From positions 1-38,618 of the forward strand of contig JAEWBG010000061.1 in NCBI GenBank assembly GCA_023391335.1: a stretch of DNA of 38,618 bases, written 5' to 3'. Each line of letters starts with the position of its first letter. Position 1 is the stretch's first letter. The translations under genes were made by a program, and so were the position numbers. Positions 17,745-25,328 of the stretch are shown piece by piece. The notes beneath the pieces were generated by a model that saw only the letters and a program-made list of their open reading frames with translations, had not been told where the DNA came from and made no database searches. Source of the stretch: Pseudomonadota bacterium. Its GTDB lineage: Bacteria > Pseudomonadota > Gammaproteobacteria > Steroidobacterales > Steroidobacteraceae.

Positions 17745-19730
17745 ATGAACTACTTCGTCACCGGGGCCACTGGATTCGTTGGCCGATACCTCGTCAAAGA
17801 ACTATTGACTCGCTCGCCGACGGATCGCATCTACATCCTGGTGCGAGATGCGAGCAGCACGAAGTTTGCTGCTCTGCGAAATTGGTGGGGTGACGAACAG
17901 CAGCGCGTCGTTCCTGTCGCGGGCGACTTGCGAGCGCCGCACCTTGGCGTGAGCGACAAGGATGAGCAACAGCTCATCGGTTCGGTTCAGCACTTCTTTC
18001 ATTTAGCGGCGCTCTACGATCTGCAAGCGAGCACAGCCGATCTCGAAGCGGCGAACGTTCAAGGGACGCGCACCGCGCTGGAGTTTGCGGAGCGCATTCG
18101 CTGCAAGTGTTTTCACCTCTGCAGCTCCATCGCTTCGGCCGGCACTTATCCGGGCCTGTTCACCGAAGACATGTTCGAGGAGGCGAGTGGGTTGGATCAC
18201 CCATACTTTCGCACCAAACACGAATCCGAAGCGCTGGTGCGTGCTCAGCATGCCATCAGTTGGCGAATCTATCGGCCCGGCATGGTCGTGGGCGATTCAC
18301 AATCCGGGTACATGGCGAAGGTCGATGGACCGTACTATTTCTTCAAAGCACTGCAGTTGATGCGGCGCTATGTCCCAACGTGGCTGCCGACGATCGGATT
18401 CGAAGGCGGCTATGTGAATCTGGTGCCGGTCGATTACGTGGCGCGAGCGATCTGTTATCTCGCACATTGCGAAGGTCAAGATGGGCGCTGTTTCCACTTG
18501 ACGGATCCGCGCACGCGACATGCCGGCGAAGTGCTGAATCTATTCGCAAAATCCGGGCATGCGCCGACGATGACGGTGCGCTTGGAAAGTAGGTTACTGG
18601 AGATCCTGGGCGCTCAATTGCGGGCAGTCATCGGTGCATCCGCGCCGCTCGACAAAGCAATCGATCAGATTCTCGAAGACTTGCAGATCCCGAGAGTCGC
18701 GTTGCGATTCGTCAACTTGCAAACCATGTTCGACAATCGGCGCGCGGCCGCGCTTCTGGAACCCGCAGGCATTCGTCTGCCGATTCTCGAGGACTACGCA
18801 TGGAAGCTTTGGGATTTTTGGGAACGCCAGCTACAGCCGGATTCATCTGCGGGCCGCTCGCTAGCAGATGCAGTGAAAGAAAAACGCGTACTGATCACGG
18901 GAGGTAGCTCGGGGATCGGCAAGGCTGCGGCGATGCGATTAGCCGATGCGGGTGCGATCGTGCTGCTGGCGGCGCGCGATCCAGAGAAACTACAGGCCAC
19001 GCGCGAAGAACTCGCCTCGCGAGGTGCGAAGGTTCATACATACGTTTGCGACATCACCGATCCGGCTGCCTGTGCGCAGCTAGTTCAGTCGATCACGGTC
19101 GAGCATGGCGGCATCGACGTACTCATCAACAATGCCGGGCGTTCGATTCGACGATCGATCGAGATCTCATACGATCGATTGCACGATTTTGAACGGCTGA
19201 TGCAGCTCAACTACTTCGCGGCCGTGCGGCTCACGCTTGCCTTTCTGCCCTACATGGCCGCGCAGAAGCATGGACAGGTGATCATGATTTCCTCGATCGG
19301 CGTGTTGAGCAATTCGCCGCGCTTCTCGGGTTATCTGGCTTCCAAGGCCGCCATCGAAACGTTCGCTCGTTGCGCCTCGTCGGAATATCGCGAGCAAGGC
19401 GTGCATTTCACGGTTATCAATATGCCGCTTGTTCGCACGCCGATGATCGCCCCGACGCGAGTCTATGATCGACTACCCGCTATGAGTCCGACGCAAGCGA
19501 GCGAGCTGATCGTCGATGCGATCGTGCGCCGGCCCCCTCGTGTGGTCACTCGCCTTGGACAGTTTGCGCGCTTGCTGGATGTCATTTCCCCCAAGCTGGC
19601 TGATGTCATCAACTCAGCGTCGTTCTCGATGTTTCCCGACTCCGCGGCGGCGAAGGGCGAAGCGGAGGAGCAAGCGCCTACTGGTGAAGCGCTCGCGTTT
19701 GCGACGTTGCTCAAGGAGATTCATTGGTAG
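17745..19730 (+). CDS. Two-domain fatty acyl-CoA reductase, alcohol-forming (MaACR type)
   Basis: 661 aa, the same length as I recall for Marinobacter Maqu_2507. The family reduces fatty acyl-CoA through aldehyde to fatty alcohol with NADPH. N-terminal extended-SDR domain: nucleotide motif GATGFVG (7-13), CSSIASAG, active pair Tyr154-Lys158 in PYFRTK, and IYRPGMVVGDSQSG. C-terminal classical SDR domain from about 380: TGGSSGIG (385-392), NNAG (462-465), Ser517, Tyr530-Lys534. The protein ends in KEIHW, close to the Marinobacter ending. Divergent to the wax ester synthase. The two genes give a complete acyl-CoA-to-wax route. The 3' side runs straight into the hairpin repeat array. Confidence 0.92.
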   Translation: MNYFVTGATGFVGRYLVKELLTRSPTDRIYILVRDASSTKFAALRNWWGDEQQRVVPVAGDLRAPHLGVSDKDEQQLIGSVQHFFHLAALYDLQASTADLEAANVQGTRTALEFAERIRCKCFHLCSSIASAGTYPGLFTEDMFEEASGLDHPYFRTKHESEALVRAQHAISWRIYRPGMVVGDSQSGYMAKVDGPYYFFKALQLMRRYVPTWLPTIGFEGGYVNLVPVDYVARAICYLAHCEGQDGRCFHLTDPRTRHAGEVLNLFAKSGHAPTMTVRLESRLLEILGAQLRAVIGASAPLDKAIDQILEDLQIPRVALRFVNLQTMFDNRRAAALLEPAGIRLPILEDYAWKLWDFWERQLQPDSSAGRSLADAVKEKRVLITGGSSGIGKAAAMRLADAGAIVLLAARDPEKLQATREELASRGAKVHTYVCDITDPAACAQLVQSITVEHGGIDVLINNAGRSIRRSIEISYDRLHDFERLMQLNYFAAVRLTLAFLPYMAAQKHGQVIMISSIGVLSNSPRFSGYLASKAAIETFARCASSEYREQGVHFTVINMPLVRTPMIAPTRVYDRLPAMSPTQASELIVDAIVRRPPRVVTRLGQFARLLDVISPKLADVINSASFSMFPDSAAAKGEAEEQAPTGEALAFATLLKEIHW

Positions 19731-19739
19731 GTGAGAGGG

Positions 19740-20172
19740 CGACGGATCGCTTCGCGATCGGGAAGGACGGGCGGCGAGACAGAAAAGAATAAGAGGCGAG
19801 CCCTTCGGGCAAGGTAGCCGTTGGCAGGCGAGCCCTGCGGGCAGGGAAGACTAACGGCAGGCCAGAGCAAAGACCCAAGAGGGTAGCCGGTCGTCGCGCA
19901 CGACTCACCGGCAAGCGAGCCTTCGGCAAGGTAGCCATTGGCAGGCAAGCGCTACGCGCAAGCCAGAACGAAGATCCAAGAGGGTAGCCGGTCGTCGCGC
20001 ACGACTCACCGGCAAGCGAGCCTTCGGCAAGGTAGCCACTGGCTGGCAAGCGCTGCGCGCAAGCCAGAACGAAGATCCAAGAGGGTAGCCGGTCGTCGCG
20101 CACGACTCACCGGCAAGCGGGCCTGACGGCAAGGTAGCCACTGGCAGGCAAGCGCTGCGCGCAGGCCAGAAC
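19740..20172. repeat. Hairpin-rich array with 101-bp tandem repeats
   Basis: Units headed GGGTAGCCGGTCGTCGCG start at 19881, 19982 and 20083, exactly 101 bp apart, after a related leader at 19740-19880. The block is full of small perfect hairpins with three-base loops: GATCGC-TTC-GCGATC (19745-19759), GCCC-TTC-GGGC, GCCC-TGC-GGGC, GCC-TTC-GGC, GCGC-TAC-GCGC, GCGC-TGC-GCGC, plus GTCGT-CGCGC-ACGAC inside CCGG arms. The leader and one unit recur in the same orientation at 36096-36400. Frames are open through it, but the composition is that of structured repeat, not protein. Confidence 0.88.
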
Positions 20173-20214
20173 ACACGCGCAGCTCACACCCGACACTCCA
20201 CACGGATCAACAAG

Positions 20215-21035
20215 GTGACGAGGATGTATGAAAGCGGAACAGATCTCTCAGTCCCGGTCATTCTGTATGGAAGCAAGAACGGATTGATCAGCTCCGACCA
20301 TCCTGCGAATCCCGTTCATCCTGTCCAATGTCTGCTGCCTTTGTGCGCCTTGTGTTTCGTCCGGCTCTCCGTGTTCTCCGTGCCCTCCGTGGAAATTCCT
20401 TCTGGGAACGAGCGAAGCCTAAGAACAAGATAGCCACCCGCCTATGACCGAAGGAAATCCCATGCGGACGCGGGTGCGACGGCATTTTTTGACTCTGTGC
20501 GCTCTGTGAACTGTGTGAAATTTCGAATCCGCACGCGAAGCGCTCACGCGAACAACGCTCGGTCTCACCTACTCACCGTGCTTTGTGTGTTTGTGCTTCG
20601 TCCGGCTCGAGAAAAGGCGCAACACAAAGAGCACATAGAAAAACAAAGATCACAAAGAAGATCACCGAATGCTCCGGCCGTTCCAGGGCTTGCCTACCGC
20701 AGTCCTCTTTGTGCCCTTTGTGTTCCCTTTTGTGCGCTTTGTGTTTCGTCCCGGCTTGAGAACAAACGCAACACAAGGACCACATGGATGAGCACAGGTC
20801 ACAAAGCGGAGGCCCTGCCTCATACCATCGCACTTCACACGCAACGCGCTTTCACCTCATCACCTCATCACTCTTTTCTGCGTTCTCTGCGGCAAACAAT
20901 TCTTGCGTCGCCCGCGAAGCGCTCACGCGAGCAACGCTCGTTCTCACTCACTCACTCACTTAATCTTCTTTGCGCTCTTTGTGTTGCGTCCGACCCTCCG
21001 TGTTCTCCGTGTCCTCCGTGTGAAATGCTTGTTCT
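20215..21035. repeat. Composite dispersed-repeat block
   Basis: No gene is seen. In order: GAACAGATCTCTCAG and CATCCTGTCCAAT strings (to about 20330), CTCCGTGTTCTCCGTG (about 20370), a REP-like hairpin (20433-20478), a degenerate CTCACGCGAACAACGCTC copy (about 20545), ACACAAAGAGCACA strings, then 20738-21023, which is present as a near-identical inverted copy at 31405-31690. It ends with CTCCGTGTCCTCCGTG close to the aldehyde dehydrogenase stop. Confidence 0.85.
20433..20478. repeat. REP-like hairpin with enlarged loop
   Basis: CCACCCGC ... GCGGGTGCG are complementary arms. At about 33918 the same arms enclose only CTGC; here they enclose about 28 nt, CTATGACCGAAGGAAATCCC plus ATGCGGAC. The segment 20444-20470 is identical to 38331-38357, the left arm of the inverted-repeat element at the right edge. 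A degenerate copy of the arms is at about 36560. Confidence 0.7.
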
Positions 21036-22442
21036 TCAACGCCGCAGCAGCAAACGCAACACCGCACGCGTGATCGGTCGGTCATAGGGCGGATACAGCA
21101 GCGGCGTCGCGCTGAGGCGGCCGCGAGTAAATACAGATCGCTGCTGCGAGAAAGTCTTGAACCCTTCAACCCCGTGGTACCGGCCCATCCCGGAGGCGCC
21201 CACGCCACCAAAGGGCAACTCATCCTGCGCGATATGCAGCAGCGTGTCGTTAATCGTCACGCCGCCCGAAGCGGTTCGACGCAGAATGTAGTCGCGCCGC
21301 TTGCGGTCGCGATCGAACAGGTACATCGCTAGCGGCCGATCACCTCGATTCACATATTCGATGGCCTCTTCAATCGTTCGATAGCTCACGATCGGCAGTA
21401 TCGGACCGAAGATTTCCTGCTGCATGATGCGCATCGAATCGGTCACGCCGCGCAAAGCAACAAGTGCGACTCTCCTCGGCAACTTCGTTTCGGCATCGGC
21501 GAGAAGCGGTTCGGCGACTGCGCCCTGACGGACAGCGTCATCAAGCATCGATTGCAGTCGAACGACGTGCGCATCGCTTGCGACGCTGGCGTAATCCGTC
21601 GAGGCCACTCCCGCATAGAGTAATTGCGCGGCGGCGCGCATGTGAGCGATCAAATCGGCGATGCGCGCCTCGGGCGCGAGTACGTAATCGGGAGCGATGC
21701 AGGTTTGGCCGGCATTGACGAGCTTGCCGAACACGATTCGCTTCGCGGCAGTGGTCAAGTCGAAATCGGGACAGACGATCGCGGGCGACTTGCCGCCGAG
21801 TTCGAGTGTGACGGGCGTGAGGCTCTGCGCAGCGGCCTTCATGACCTCGCGTCCGACTGCCGTAGAGCCGGTGAACAGCAAATGATCGAAGGGCAGTTGG
21901 CCGAATTCGCGGGCTAGCTCGAGGTCGCCCACTGCGACGCGCAACACATCGGACGGGAAATGCTGCTCGACCAGTTGTGCGAAGAGGCGGCCGAACTGCA
22001 CGGAATTCTCGGAGATCTTGATGATCACGCGATTCCCGGCGGCCAGTGCACCGACCAGTGGACCGATTGCGAGATACAGCGGGTAATTCCACGGCACGAT
22101 GATGCCTACGACGCCCAGCGGCTGATAGCGGATCTCGGCGCGGGCCGGCTGGAACCACACACTGGGGCGGCAGCGTCGCGGACGCATCCACGCCTTCAAA
22201 TTACGTCGCGCATGGCGGATCGCCTCGAGCGATGGAAATAGCTCCAGCAAATCGGTTTCGAACAGCGAGCGGTGACCGAAGTCCGAACTGATCGAAGCAC
22301 CGAGTGCGGCGCCGTGCGTGTACAGCAATGCCTGCAGCGTCGCGAGCCATTCTCGCCTTTGGGCCAGGCTCGGAAAGGCATGCGATCTCGATGCTTCGAG
22401 CTGTCGAGTGAATATCGCCTGCAGCTCTGAAGCAGTCGTCAT
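21036..22442 (-). CDS. Coniferyl-aldehyde-dehydrogenase-type aldehyde dehydrogenase
   Basis: 468 aa, NAD(P)-dependent oxidation of aldehyde to acid. Seen: VVGIIVPWNYPLYLAIGP, FTGSTAVGREVM (cofactor site), catalytic Glu214 in LELGGKSP and Cys248 in NAGQTCIAPDYV, and the late VTINDTLLHIAQDELPFGGV block. The length and TCIAPDYVL place it with the short ALDH3-like/CalB group, which also acts on medium- and long-chain aliphatic aldehydes. I start at ATG 22442, with GAGG about 6 nt upstream; the frame extends 82 codons further with no support. With the GMC enzyme it could oxidise wax-derived alcohols to acids (inference). Confidence 0.88.
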   Translation of the reverse strand: MTTASELQAIFTRQLEASRSHAFPSLAQRREWLATLQALLYTHGAALGASISSDFGHRSLFETDLLELFPSLEAIRHARRNLKAWMRPRRCRPSVWFQPARAEIRYQPLGVVGIIVPWNYPLYLAIGPLVGALAAGNRVIIKISENSVQFGRLFAQLVEQHFPSDVLRVAVGDLELAREFGQLPFDHLLFTGSTAVGREVMKAAAQSLTPVTLELGGKSPAIVCPDFDLTTAAKRIVFGKLVNAGQTCIAPDYVLAPEARIADLIAHMRAAAQLLYAGVASTDYASVASDAHVVRLQSMLDDAVRQGAVAEPLLADAETKLPRRVALVALRGVTDSMRIMQQEIFGPILPIVSYRTIEEAIEYVNRGDRPLAMYLFDRDRKRRDYILRRTASGGVTINDTLLHIAQDELPFGGVGASGMGRYHGVEGFKTFSQQRSVFTRGRLSATPLLYPPYDRPITRAVLRLLLRR

Positions 22443-22665
22443 CGCGACCTCGTGCATTGTTTGGCGGGTACATTGGGATGTGCGTGCTGCAGAGCTGTAT
22501 GCGGGATTCCCACGAGAGATTCTCGGGTACCCGGCTGGACTGGGTCTTTGAATCGGCGCAATGCGCGGTTTCGCGCGACTGCCGCGTACGCGGCTCGCAG
22601 TATCGCGTATCCATGCGTTCCCTTTGTGGAGCGACAATCCTGGCGCCGACGCACCGCCAGCGTGT

Positions 22666-22698
22666 GCAAGCAGCAGGGGCGCGCGCAAGCAGCAGGGG
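22666..22698 (+). repeat. Duplicated ribosome-site region
   Basis: GCAAGCAGCAGGGG occurs at 22666-22679 and again at 22685-22698. The second copy supplies the AGGGGA ribosome site of the diguanylate cyclase gene; the first would be an upstream decoy. The rest of the divergent gap 22443-22665 shows nothing recognisable. Confidence 0.5.
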
Positions 22699-22703
22699 AA
22701 ATC

Positions 22704-23753
22704 ATGTCATCGCTTGAGTTAGCGAGAACGATGCTTGCGTTGGTGCTCGGTGGCGCAGCAATGGTCGCGATATATGCGATCTCTAAGCGGGTGCGTCGCT
22801 GGGAAGAAGTCACAGAGCGCGTTTCAACTAGCGAGGAGCCGGTGCTGGGGGATTCGCAATTCGCGCTGATCTTCAACTCGGCGCCGGTCGCAATGATGAT
22901 CGTGCGCATCGCGGACGGAAGCATTGCCCTGGTGAACCCTGCGTGCTGCGAGCTGTGGGGTTACACGCGCGATGAGTTCGAGGGGCGCACCTCGACTGAG
23001 CTGCAGTTGTGGATCGAGCCGGCGCAATTCATCAAGACGCTGACTGAAAACCGCCACAGCGATTCGCATGAACTGCCGATTCGCGAGAAGAATGGCAACC
23101 GACGCGACGCCTTAGTTTCAGTGACGATGATTCAGCTTGCCGGACGCGCACACCTATTGATCACTGCGGTCGACGTCATGCCACAAAAGCGCGCGCAGGT
23201 GATGGAGCACATGGCGCACCACGACACCTTGACCAATTTGCCGAATCGCCTGTTGCTGCATTCGAAGCTTCAAGAGGTCATCAGCAGAATCGACTCGGCG
23301 GGCGTATTGGGGGCTCTTTTGTTTGTAGACCTCGATGGTTTCAAACGCGTGAATGACACGCTAGGCCACGCAGCCGGCGATGAGTTGCTGCGTTTGGTCT
23401 CTGCGCGCCTACAGCATGACGTGCGTGAAGAGGACATGGTGGCGCGCATCGGAGGCGATGAGTTCGTGGTCCTACTCAGCAATCTGCATCACCTCGCAGA
23501 AGCCCACGGGATAGGGGAGATGCTGCTGAAGAAGCTGAACGACCCATTCACGCTGGCGAGGCACGGCCAAGTCAGCATCAGCGCCAGTATCGGGATCCGC
23601 CATCTCCACTCTGGCGAAACCGATGTGGAAGCAATCATCCGTGAAGCGGATGCGGCGCTTTACGAAGCCAAGAAATCGGGCCGGGCATGCGTCCGGATCT
23701 ACGAATCCGTGGCCGCCGTGCAACAGTGGCAGCTCAATTCCAAGTCGGTGTGA
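22704..23753 (+). CDS. PAS-GGDEF diguanylate cyclase
   Basis: 349 aa, makes cyclic di-GMP from two GTP. Seen: one N-terminal membrane helix (about 9-26), a PAS domain (about 51-165, FALIFNSAPVAMMIVRIADG), and a GGDEF domain with HHDTLTNLPNR, the active-site loop GGDEF at 250-254, and an intact inhibitory I-site RxxD (Arg241-Asp244) five residues before it. No EAL domain follows. Start ATG 22704 has AGGGGA 5 nt upstream; the frame continues upstream without support. It is divergent to the aldehyde dehydrogenase and precedes the sensor operon. Confidence 0.92.
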   Translation: MSSLELARTMLALVLGGAAMVAIYAISKRVRRWEEVTERVSTSEEPVLGDSQFALIFNSAPVAMMIVRIADGSIALVNPACCELWGYTRDEFEGRTSTELQLWIEPAQFIKTLTENRHSDSHELPIREKNGNRRDALVSVTMIQLAGRAHLLITAVDVMPQKRAQVMEHMAHHDTLTNLPNRLLLHSKLQEVISRIDSAGVLGALLFVDLDGFKRVNDTLGHAAGDELLRLVSARLQHDVREEDMVARIGGDEFVVLLSNLHHLAEAHGIGEMLLKKLNDPFTLARHGQVSISASIGIRHLHSGETDVEAIIREADAALYEAKKSGRACVRIYESVAAVQQWQLNSKSV

Positions 23754-23834
23754 CGCGGCTGCCGCAGTGCGCCATTGTCAGAGCAACGGCAGTGGGGTCA
23801 TCGCATCGACGTGGTTAAAAAGTGAGCAACCGTC

Positions 23835-23907
23835 TCTGTATACAGACGCTAGCGATTTACTCCAACACGAACTGGTGCTTCCACTTACTGACCTCGTATT
23901 TAGGTCA
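23835..23907 (+). promoter_or_regulatory. Two palindromes upstream of sensor operon
   Basis: TCTGTATACAGA (23835-23846) is a perfect 12-nt palindrome. TGACCT-N7-AGGTCA (23889-23907) is a perfect 6-bp inverted repeat. Both lie in the otherwise gene-free 23754-23945 stretch, 39-111 nt before the first tiny ORF of the operon, a natural operator position. No family can be assigned. Confidence 0.35.
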
Positions 23908-23945
23908 AGTACAGTAGCCTCCCGTTCTCAGCGGCGGCTTGCGGC

Positions 23946-24059
23946 ATGAATACCAGCGCGCAGGACCCGAATCAGGATTCGAATCAACAGCGGCTCGTCA
24001 TCTTGATCGATGACGAGGCAGAATTCTTGGAGCTTGCCATGGACGTGGTCATGTCATGA
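23946..24059 (+). CDS. 37-aa ORF resembling the start of a receiver domain
   Basis: It encodes a short polar leader and then RLVILIDDEAEFLELAMDVV, which looks like strand 1, the acidic pair and helix 1 of a response-regulator receiver domain (typically VLIVDDE..FL..L). The rest of a receiver is missing. Its TGA stop overlaps the ATG of the next mini-ORF as ATGA. It may be a truncated receiver remnant or a small translated leader; there is no strong ribosome site. Confidence 0.4.
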   Translation: MNTSAQDPNQDSNQQRLVILIDDEAEFLELAMDVVMS

Positions 24060-24145
24060 GTCGCGATCTGGTCCAGCTCTTGCACCGCTTGGTTCCCCGA
24101 CGCAATGACCAATCGCGTGAGGAACGGTGGGGAGCGGGAGCATGA
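24056..24145 (+). CDS. 29-aa basic mini-ORF linking to GAF sensor gene
   Basis: The product starts MSRDLVQLLHRLVPRRNDQS and ends in EERWGAGA. It starts in the ATGA overlap with the 37-aa ORF and stops in an ATGA overlap (24142-24145) with the GAF sensor start, so all three would be coupled. Not recognised as any family. Its existence rests on the overlap geometry only. Confidence 0.35.
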   Translation: MSRDLVQLLHRLVPRRNDQSREERWGAGA

Positions 24146-25317
24146 AATTTCTGAGCACGGCGCGCTTCCCCAACTTAGAAGTTGTTCGCCGTGCATGGCG
24201 AGAATATGCATTGGAAGGGGGCAAGCTCTCGCCGGACGTGCGTCCTTACGTGAATCGCGCGTGGCGGCGCTCGCGCGCGCTGGGATGCGATCCGCAATTG
24301 CATCGTGCAGAGACGTTGAGTTCTGCAGCCACAGCGAGGTTGCTGACGCAGCGTAATGAGTTGCGTCGCCAGCTCGACCCTTTCCTGACCGCGCTCTCGC
24401 GAGCTGCGGCACCGGACCGACACGCCGCCATCCTTTCCGATGAATATGGCCACATCCTGCAGATCGCAGCAGACGAAGAAACCTCCACCGACGACGCCTT
24501 TCCGCATGCTGGCGCATTGCTGTCGGAGGCCACTTCAGGTGCCAACGGTGTGGGTACTGCGCTCGCCGAAGACGCCTACGTTGAACTCGTCGGACCTGAG
24601 CACTACATGGAGGGGTTTCATCCGTTCACATGCCAAGGCGTGCCGGTTCACAGCCCGGACGGGACCATCACCGCCGTTCTAAGCATGTCGGTACGACGTC
24701 TCGAAACAGCCGATCGCGTGCGCGACATTCTATTTTGTGCATCGGAGGCAGCAGAGTGCGAGTTGCTGGCGGATTGGCTTGCCTACTCGGCCGATTCGAC
24801 GCAGGCGCCGGTGCTCGAGCGGCTGCGTCAGGATATCGTGCAAAAGCTTGCGATTGCTCGTTTGCGACTGGAGCAGGCTGCGGCGCAACTGTCGAACGGT
24901 GCGAGTGCCAGCGATCCTCTCGATGCCGCCGTTGAGTACGCACGCAAGTTCAAGCGCCAGGCGCAGATGTGGCGTGCATTGGCCACGGACGAAAGTGCCA
25001 TCCCCGAAATCGAGCGCATCGACTTCACGGATCTGGTCGCAGACTTCATGGATCTGCTCCAAACTGAAGCGCGCGTGGCATTGGTGAGATTGACTTGGGG
25101 ATGCGTCGCACGCTTGGCGGTCCTGGAGGCGCCACAGGTTCTGGCGAAACAGGTGCTCGCTGCCTTTCTCTCCGCGATCCAAGAATCGACGGCTGGCGCC
25201 CTGATCGAAGTGAATCTGTTCAAGGAAGAGAAACTCGGGAAGCTACAGCTTAGAGCGGTAAATCCCGACTCTTGCCACGCTCGCACCTACGCTGCGACCG
25301 CGCCGCTCGTTTTCTGA
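24142..25317 (+). CDS. AcoR-N-terminal-like GAF sensor with degenerate kinase tail
   Basis: 391 aa. The first 210 residues match the sensory half of AcoR-type activators: VNRAWRRSRALGCDPQ, a GAF-like domain with ILSDEYGHILQIAADEE, GANGVGTALAEDAYVELVGP and EHYMEGFHPFTCQGVPVHSP. The AAA+ and helix-turn-helix parts are absent. Residues about 235-380 look like a histidine-kinase core without function: LRQDIVQKLAIARLRLEQAA has no phospho-His, IERIDFTDLVADFMDLLQTE parallels the linker of the next kinase, and AFLSAIQESTAG stands where an N-box would be; G boxes are missing. ATG 24142 has GGGGAG 7 nt upstream. It ends 11 nt before the hybrid kinase, so it may modulate that kinase. Confidence 0.75.
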   Translation: MKFLSTARFPNLEVVRRAWREYALEGGKLSPDVRPYVNRAWRRSRALGCDPQLHRAETLSSAATARLLTQRNELRRQLDPFLTALSRAAAPDRHAAILSDEYGHILQIAADEETSTDDAFPHAGALLSEATSGANGVGTALAEDAYVELVGPEHYMEGFHPFTCQGVPVHSPDGTITAVLSMSVRRLETADRVRDILFCASEAAECELLADWLAYSADSTQAPVLERLRQDIVQKLAIARLRLEQAAAQLSNGASASDPLDAAVEYARKFKRQAQMWRALATDESAIPEIERIDFTDLVADFMDLLQTEARVALVRLTWGCVARLAVLEAPQVLAKQVLAAFLSAIQESTAGALIEVNLFKEEKLGKLQLRAVNPDSCHARTYAATAPLVF

Positions 25318-25328
25318 GGGACCTATCG

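Noticed and set aside
19740..20172. CRISPR array
   Set aside because: The 101-bp units repeat along their whole length; there are no unique spacers and no cas genes.
20497..21087. 196-aa protein
   Set aside because: It is a translation of dispersed repeats; the same peptide appears from the inverted copy at 31505-31759, which is explained by DNA duplication.
23835..23846. LexA/SOS box
   Set aside because: CTGT and ACAG are present but separated by 2 nt instead of 8.
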